A DNA stretch of 64,000 nucleotides from the NCBI RefSeq assembly GCF_018873765.1, contig NC_057925.1, positions 8,195,568 to 8,259,567 of the forward strand, read 5' to 3'. Shown here in pieces: positions 57,301-64,000 of this stretch. The DNA is from Telopea speciosissima (taxonomy: Eukaryota; Streptophyta; Magnoliopsida; Proteales; Proteaceae). Numbering within the stretch: the first letter of the stretch is position 1; each line of letters opens with the position of its first letter. Below the pieces are notes generated by a model that did no database searches, was not told the origin of the DNA, and saw nothing but the letters and a program-made list of their open reading frames with translations. The translations under genes were made by a program, and so were the position numbers.

Positions 57301-60300
57301 TTGGTAGCATTCACCCCAAAATCTCAGTTTCAGTAAAGCACCAACAAAGGAGATATCTCCAAACCAAGATCTGGTTTCCCACCTTTGGTTGCACCTGGAG
57401 GTAGAAGACGAGTTCTCCTCTTCAACAATTTGTTAGTTTCATAATTTTATCTCCTCAATTTCCACATTTGCCCCTCTACTTCTCTTATCCTCTTCAATCC
57501 ATATTTTAGCTTTGCAACCAAGTCTTAGTGATTTCAGAACAATATCATGCCGATAGAAGTTTTAGTGGATTCTGGATTGAGTCCACAGGCCTGATAGGAG
57601 AAGCCACTCACAATAGAGACCAAGGAGAAAATCCAAAGAGCTCTGAAAGATGCTGAATATCTTATTGAGGACAATGTCACATCATACATAGCTCATTTAA
57701 TGGAATATCAAGAACCCCCAATTTCCATCAGGTAACGCAAGGTAAGTCATAAGCCACCTAAAGTATTTCATGACTTCTAACGACATAACAGATGAGATTC
57801 ATAGAGCAAAAGGAGCACTCGTGTCACAAACAACTGGCCTTTGTAGGGACATAGAAGTGATGAGAACAGGAGTTGCATCTATACAGGCAAGGACCGATTA
57901 AAGGACATCATTCAGTTAACTTGAAGAATATCAGGAACCAACATTTTCCACAGGATAAAAAAGACAGGACAGAAAGAATCCAACAAGATATAATCCAATA
58001 TTTTTATGAGATAATAGCTATACTATAAAACTATGGGAAAAAATTGGCCCGTAAGTGGAAAGAAAACATGATGCATACAGGTAAAATCTATCACATAGTT
58101 CAATCCACCATAAAAGTCACAAAAAAAAAAGAAAAACAAGAAGGAAGCATTTGAAAGGAAGTAATGCACACAGAATCAATGCACACAGAATCACAAAGTT
58201 ATAAATATGTGCACAAAATAGTCAACTGTTCACAGAATGACAGAGAATACAACATACCAAATTTCAAACAATGAAATTCTTTGTTTGCAGAAGCTAGAGA
58301 ACTCACCAGTCAGGAACTCCATCATTTGATTATAAATGTCTGAGAGATTGGATTTATTTTTTTCTAGTCTTGCCTGCATCTTCCCAGCGACATCATGGAG
58401 TTGTTTTCCTCGCACATCATTACTTGCAGAAAAAATCCTCTTAACATATTCAAGTTCCTTGGAAAGAGTCTCAGCTTTCCATTCCTTTGCACAAGTCTTG
58501 AAAACTTCTTTCACAAAGCCAAACAGCTCAGAAGGGTGATCACAAGCAACACAGTGGAACCGCATCTCAGTTGTTCCTTGAGCCCCAGTGACACTACGCC
58601 CATTTTTTATATAAGATTCCCGTAACCCACAACTCGTATGGCACCAATGAAGGCAGAAGTCACACCCTACCCAACTACAGGTGTTGGATGCCATATCAAA
58701 TTTTGAACAAACAAGGCACATACAAGCACTACAGAAGCCACTTTTCTGTGCACAAATCTTGCAATCACATTCATCCACTGGCAGGGGATTCCTGCAAGCA
58801 AGATTTCTGCACTTCAAGTTAAGAAAGATCTCAGCTAAATCAGATGAAGGAATATCCTTAGCTTGGTAAAGAAAATCTTGAAGTCCAGTTTTAAGAGCCA
58901 CCAAGATCTCCAACTGAGCACGATGAGACTTTGATAGCATATCTAAAGTAAGGTCAGATCTACTCTGCAGTGCTTTCTGAAATGTACACAATTGCCCATG
59001 CTTATCTCCATTCACTATCATCTCACGAGCACCCTCCTTTAAACATGCTATGGACTGTTCTGTCATTTCATGAATTCTCCTGGCCATTACTTGTAGTGGC
59101 TCCGAAATTATCATGGCAATAATCCTCTCTACGAAACCAGTTCCACCTACAACAAGCTGTTCTATCTCCTTTTGACTACTACTACTACGAAATAAACTGC
59201 CGGAACCTTTCTCTCTCATTACCCGTTTCTTATCCTTACTGTATTCTGATCTAGCTTCAAGAGAACCAACACTATGTGTAGGGGACCTGATTTCATCTTG
59301 GTTCCTTGATGGTACACCTGGAAGCCGTCTTGGCAGACTTGACTGCCGATCCAAGGCAACAGGTACTCCAAAGGTTCCCTCAGAAATCTTAAGATGATTT
59401 TGTCCTTGCATGGTTTGATGATTTAAAGTGCCTTGTGATGACTGAGATGCATTGCCATTTAGTAAAATCCTTTCATACAACGGAACATCCTTGCGTCTAG
59501 GCTCATTTGACGGCTGTCCCTGCCAGGAGCCATGAGAAATTTGATCAATTCCCTTAAATATAGGATGACTGCCAACTGATTGTTCATAGTTGTCAAATGA
59601 ATTCTGTGTGAGAGAACAGCTGGGGTTATGAACGAATGGCTGGGAACCTGAAAATGAAATTGATGCAGCATATCCATCAGACCCTGTCCAAAATGTGGAA
59701 GGTACAGACTGAATGCCCCTTATATGACTGGGGGAACCAGGAGCTGACTTCGGATCATGGGAATCAAGTGCTAATGAAACATTTGGCAAGCCAAGAGAAA
59801 GCTCAAGTGGCTCCATTTTAAGCTTATTAACTGCAGAATTGTTTGTCTTCTCCTGTCTTGTTGCAGCAGGAATAGAGAACAACTCAAAACCCCTACAGCT
59901 TGGTCCTTCCATAGCATCTTCTCTTCTGGCCATTGTATCTGCTTCTATCCATCGACCATCTTCCATGGAATTGGCTTCGTCAGATGAGGAAACTGCTAGA
60001 CTTTTTCCTTTGTCCTTGGAATTTTGAGTTGGCTCATCAGTTATGAGGTTCAAAGTCACCTTAGGTGTTCCATTTTCCTTAGCAACTTCCTTATTCGAAT
60101 TAAGCCAATCAATGTCCTCCACCTCAGCTTCCAAATCTATTCCTTTGCCCGCTTTCCACTTCTCTTCCAGAGGCAATGGCTTCTCAGCATTATCATCCTT
60201 GATTGCTTCCTCTCTACCATGGTCATCTAGCATGTGGTGGGAGGGGCCAGCAGACTCAGGATCTTCCCTTGCACTTGCTTCTTCTCCACCCACATTACCT

Positions 60301-61400
60301 GCAGCTGTTGCCTCTTTGTTCACACCCAATTCATTATTAGAGTTTTTCTGACGTTCAGGAACCTCATCCATTTCCTTTACCACCTCTACCACAGCCCCTA
60401 CCACAGTCTCCCGTGTCCCATCCTCTGGTTCTCCATCACAAACATCTTCCTCATGGAGCTCCATCTTCTCTTCAGCTGATGATTTCTCTCCTTCCTCTAA
60501 ATCCATATCTGACTCAACCTGGTGCTCACTCTCCCCTTCCTTGTGATTCTCAGGGCTTGCTTCTCCTGAAGCTTCAGCATTTTGATTGGGTTCAGATTCA
60601 GGTCTGGCTTCAGGCTTAGGTTCAAGCTTAGGTTCAGGTTCAGGTTCAGGTTCTTCATGTTGGGGTTTGGGTTTAAGTTCAGCTTCAAGAGCTGGTATGG
60701 TTTCGGCTTCAGGTTGCAGTTCCCCTTCTTCAATCTCACTGCTGCTCCCATTCCCTCCTTGCACTTCTTTGTTCTTCTTCATATCAACACTCTTAGACTG
60801 TTCCCCACCAGAATCCTTCGACCAAGAAGGCGACTTCAGAACATCTCTGGAACCCTGCGGCGACCTTACATTCCCTCTTTCCTCAGAAGCAACTCTGCTC
60901 CCTCTACCAGAGTCGACATTAAACCTCGTATCTTCGTCAACATCTTTGCTTCCACTAAACCTCCGCCACGATGAAACACTGTCTTCTCGCCGTAAACGGT
61001 CCCTCTCCGACCTAAACCCTTTGGGAAACTCCCGCCTAGAGCCAGAGAAGCTTTCAGACCGGTGAATCCTGTCACCAACATAGGGATTCCGAGGTGAAGA
61101 AAATGACATATCCCTATCTCCACAATCCCGATAACGATCAAAGTTCTTTCTCCTCTCGAAGCCATCAGAATCAACATCCAAACGCTTCCGCAATGATCTC
61201 GAGATCTCACGATCATCGTCTATTGATCTGTCATACCCAGACGACGAAGATAAACCCTTACGTCCATTTTCAGCTTTTGAATAGAAACGCCGATGCGATG
61301 ACGAACGGTCTGGATCTTGATCTCTTCTCACCCAATCTTTGCAAACCCCTCTCTCCCCAACCGAATCGAGATCATCAACATAGGATCTCAATCTTTTCAT
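54383..61400 (-). CDS. OBE4: OBERON4/TITANIA-like PHD-finger protein
   Basis: Two coding exons on the minus strand: 61400-58307 and 54951-54383, joined in phase 1 (CTGACTG|GTGAGT ... TTGCAG|AT) over a 3355 bp intron, giving about 1220 aa. The N-terminus MKRLRSYVDDLDSVGERG, a long Arg/Ser/Asp-rich region, and an acidic EPEPEPEPKLEPKPE repeat (about residues 245-270) are as in OBERON4. The OBERON PHD block lies at about 855-990 (CRNLACRN, CDCKICAQKSGFCSACMCLVC, WVGCDFCLHWCHTSCG, HCVACDHPSELFGFV). The C-terminal 190 residues are the coiled coil for OBERON dimers (ARREAEGLKRIAVAKN, EKEYASRITKLCLGEAETRR). Family role: nuclear chromatin-associated protein needed with OBE1/2 to maintain root and shoot meristems. 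No lesion seen. The first ATG lies shortly after stops in a 61401-61600 leader that may contain an intron. Confidence 0.92.
54952..58306 (-). other. 3.4 kb intron of the OBERON4-like gene with retroelement debris
   Basis: 56113-56124 TGGTATCAGAAC resembles the initiator-tRNA-Met primer-binding site of LTR retrotransposons (usual TGGTATCAGAGC), and the sequence before it ends GGGATCACATCA like an LTR end. 56292-56642 is a plus-strand 116-codon frame (MSNIVEASENRSEVAEKMDI...) with no family I recognise. 56756 onward (AGGGGAATTGATGCAGG) resembles a polypurine tract and LTR start, and 56900-57200 has gypsy-LTR-like text (TTTCATTATATGTATCC). Not assembled into one element. Confidence 0.5.
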
Positions 61401-61640
61401 ATTTAATTACAGAAAAGTAACCAAAAAATCACAAAGAGGAGATTTAAACAGAACAGGAAACTAGATGTGAGCTTATAAAGTCTAGTTTCCAGAAACTCTA
61501 AGATTCCAGAACCCTAGCTCTCCATTGGAAAGCAATGAATCAAAAACCCTAACAAACGAAAGAACGAACGAACCAAGAGAAACAAAAGTGTTACCAGTCA
61601 TGGAGGTACAGTCGGCGAACGGAGAAGACTGGTAATTCGT
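61401..61640 (-). promoter_or_regulatory. Leader and proximal promoter of the OBERON4-like gene
   Basis: Contains the leader region (61500-61600, with AACCCTAG-type motifs typical of plant 5' ends on this strand: TAGGGTT, AGCTAGGGTT). A donor-like CTG|GTAACA near 61595 suggests a leader intron, but I see no convincing acceptor. Confidence 0.35.
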
Positions 61641-64000
61641 CGTTGGAACGTTTTCCGCCGACGATTTTCCGGCCAGAAAGAGCTAATCTAGTGGAGTTAA
61701 CCATGAAAATTGAAGGAAAAAAAAAAAAAAAGGAAGAACGAGGGAAGAAAGGGATCCCTCAGTCAACGTATTTAATTAGGGATGACGTAAGAAAGAGTAA
61801 AGGACGCAATGCTGGAGGGAGGATGATTCTAGAGTACGCAGCGTGCACCATACGCATACCTTGGCTCTTGCGGATTGCGAGTGTCGAGAATCCTAGGGCA
61901 CTAGGGCACCACATATTTGTAACCCGCTCCGATGTCCATCTAATCCATGATTTTAAAAATCAGGAATCGGATCGTTGAATCGGCCTGATTCGTATGGAAT
62001 CGGTTATGACTAATCTTGATTTCGATCAATCGGACACGGTCAATTCACACTCAAAACACTAGAAATTTCCTTGTTTTTGGATCTGATTCTAGGGTTCTTG
62101 AAGGTCAATTCTGGATTGGATCAGAATCGTCAAAAAAGGAGAGGGATTATGGTTGAGAGAGAAGCATCAATTTGAAGCCAGGTCCATTACATATGAGGAC
62201 AGTGGTCATCTAAACCTTTGTTAGTAAAAGCGTGTTTAAAATGGTATTTTCATTTTTTACCATTTTAAATGTAACATGGAGTCATGGAGGGGGAAAAAAG
62301 CAAACAACTAGCATTTCTGTTTAAATCACATTTAAAACACGTTTAAAACATGTTCCTATATTTTTGGTTTTTTTTTTAAGACCTTGGACTTGTTGACCAG
62401 CATGGCTTATTTAACCGATCATATCTTTATGTTAAACTCTAATCCATCTGATTCTTATACCGACGTAAAGTTGACTCAAAGGGCTACATTTCTCATGATA
62501 TCACCTTTAACTTAAGTTCAATGCACGGACTCCAAAATTGAGTTACAAACTGATACATCTGTTGAAAGGGATTTCTAAAGCGATAACTCCCAACTCCAAC
62601 TGAACATGCATCACTTTGAGAGTCAATGGGCCATGTTGACAATAATGAACAACACTATAACCAAACCACATTGCTCAACACGACTTTAGATATATATTCT
62701 TTGTTATGATGAATGAATTTGGAATTGATGCTGGATGATATCAATTGATATGTCTTAGAACTAATAATGGGTTATGGAATATATATGCATTAATGTTGGA
62801 TGTTATATTTGGTTAACCATTAGCTACAAGTATTCAAATTATAATTCCTCAATTTATGTGAATATACTGCCATTTTATCATGTTTTTTTTCAATCTACAC
62901 GTTAAGTATCCATACTATTTGTTTCTGTTTTTTGGCCTTTGTCTTTCTCTAATTTACCCTTTTCTAATCATATCTTTCGGAGTTTTGCACCATTTAAAAC
63001 CCACACTATCCATATCCCTTTTTGCCCTTTTGCTCACTAGGGTTTGAACCACCAAGACTGGAAGCCTGAATGACATTGATGCATAGTGGAAAAAGGGGGC
63101 CTAGAGGCATGTCCGAAATAATAGTAGACCAAAAAAAAAAACCCTAAAGTAAACATGGATTACAAGAAACAAAATAAATCTAAGTACCCTAGAACAATAA
63201 CTCTCTACATGGAGTAATGGAGGAGTATTCTACAATAGTAATGAGAACAAAGGGTGAAGCTTACTACAAAGATGTGGTTCCCTCTCACTCTCAAGTTCAG
63301 CATGTCTATCCTTGTGTGGAACCACATGGGCCTGATTTCGGAGTGCCATCTGTTCTTGGACCTCCTCCTCTCACCTCTAATTTGGTTGTTTATTCCCATG
63401 AGGCCATTAATCTGATTGTTTGATTTAAGCTAACCGACGAGTACTCCTTCCACCCTTCCCCTCCCATTAGTAATACTTTGTATGTGAATACTAATGGTCT
63501 ATTGATGGGCGGCTTTCCGGCAATGGTGGTGAACTGATGTCCATTATTTCCACACCGAAAACTCCCTCGGCCAAATCATGTAGTCGTTCTAGTTGAATTG
63601 GGCTCCCCCACTTCTTTAGGTACAAATCCTTAGCCCTCCCAGTGTAAAGGGAAAAGTTAAGAAAACTAAGGGTTTAAAGGGTGCTTCCAATCATGGTGGT
63701 TCTCCAATTTGGATTGCTTCTAATGATAGACAGGGGCTCAAAAGTTCTCGCCATCTTGCCAGTCGTGACTGACCAGGATGAGTTAGGCAAGTCTGATTTG
63801 ACTAATGAAGATGCATCATCATGTTCGAGGTTTAATAAGGAATTTTGATATTCTCGGAGTAGGCCTTAGTGTCTAATGGTTTAGAGTTCTCTCTTCCCTT
63901 GTATATCCTATTTGGATTTTCCTTACAGATGTTAGAATAGGAATTGTATAGATAGGACTATATTAAATATATCAAAGTATATACTCCTACGTTTCCAATG
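61641..64000. other. Intergenic, dispersed repeats, no gene recognised
   Basis: 61940-62130 carries an AATCGG/GATTC-rich dispersed repeat like that at 53130-53330. 62225-62350 has inverted GTTTAAAATGG and CCATTTTAAA words, probably a small MITE. 63217-63423 is a 68-codon plus frame (MEEYSTIVMRTKGEAYYKDV...) without a recognised family, possibly from a retroelement continuing beyond the window. Confidence 0.4.

Noticed and set aside
60497-61065. Frames rich in Arg/Phe or Gly/Ser opposite OBERON exon 1
   Set aside because: Shadows of the EPEPEPE repeat and Arg/Ser-rich coding sequence.
63217-63423. 68-codon frame near the window end as a gene
   Set aside because: Short, no family resemblance, repeat-like surroundings.

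Overview
This is flowering-plant nuclear DNA: genes with many GT-AG introns, AT-rich intergenic space, and dense plant-type transposons (Ty3 and Ty1 retroelements, a CACTA element, hAT-type MITEs, tRNA-derived SINEs including an Au-like SINE). I cannot name the species. A non-monocot angiosperm with a repeat-rich genome fits, but this is only an impression.

Layout. 0-10 kb is transposon territory: a hAT-like MITE cut off by the window start, a decayed copia fragment, several MITEs, and a 6.6 kb Reina-like Ty3/gypsy element with 330 bp LTRs and a perfect 5 bp target duplication, itself split by a 1.46 kb solo LTR. 10.29-16.93 kb is an intact 19-exon DNA topoisomerase II gene (about 1446 aa). 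17.7-20.5 kb holds a broken piece of TOP2 exons 4-5, a LINE remnant, a SINE, a foldback element and a tiny scrap of an OBERON-type gene. 21.22-30.05 kb is a CACTA-type element with subterminal repeats and no visible transposase; it carries three decayed exons of the 3'-end-processing factor CstF64. 30-34 kb holds a MITE, a solo LTR, a SINE and another hAT-like MITE. 34.95-36.36 kb is a single-exon BAHD acyltransferase of the flavonoid/phenolic-glucoside malonyltransferase group. 37.3-39 kb holds a third hAT-like MITE and an 814 bp solo LTR. 40.9-50.6 kb is a second TOP2 copy with the same exon layout but a frameshift, an insertion at a splice donor and a nonsense codon. Its last exon has grown from one to about 18 copies of a 36-residue unit, followed by five exact 138 bp units built partly from TOP2 exon-5 sequence. 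54.4-61.4 kb (minus strand) is a two-exon OBERON4/TITANIA-like PHD-finger gene with retroelement debris in its 3.4 kb intron. The last 2.6 kb shows no gene I can name.

How it fits together. TOP2 (chromosome disentangling), OBERON4 (chromatin reading in meristems) and the acyltransferase (specialised metabolism) are not one pathway. The most interesting structure is evolutionary. Both TOP2 copies are followed by exon-4/5-derived sequence and then by OBERON sequence in the same orientation, which suggests duplication of a TOP2-OBERON block. One half kept TOP2 and lost OBERON; the other kept OBERON and lost TOP2 function, while its TOP2 tail turned into an open-frame minisatellite.
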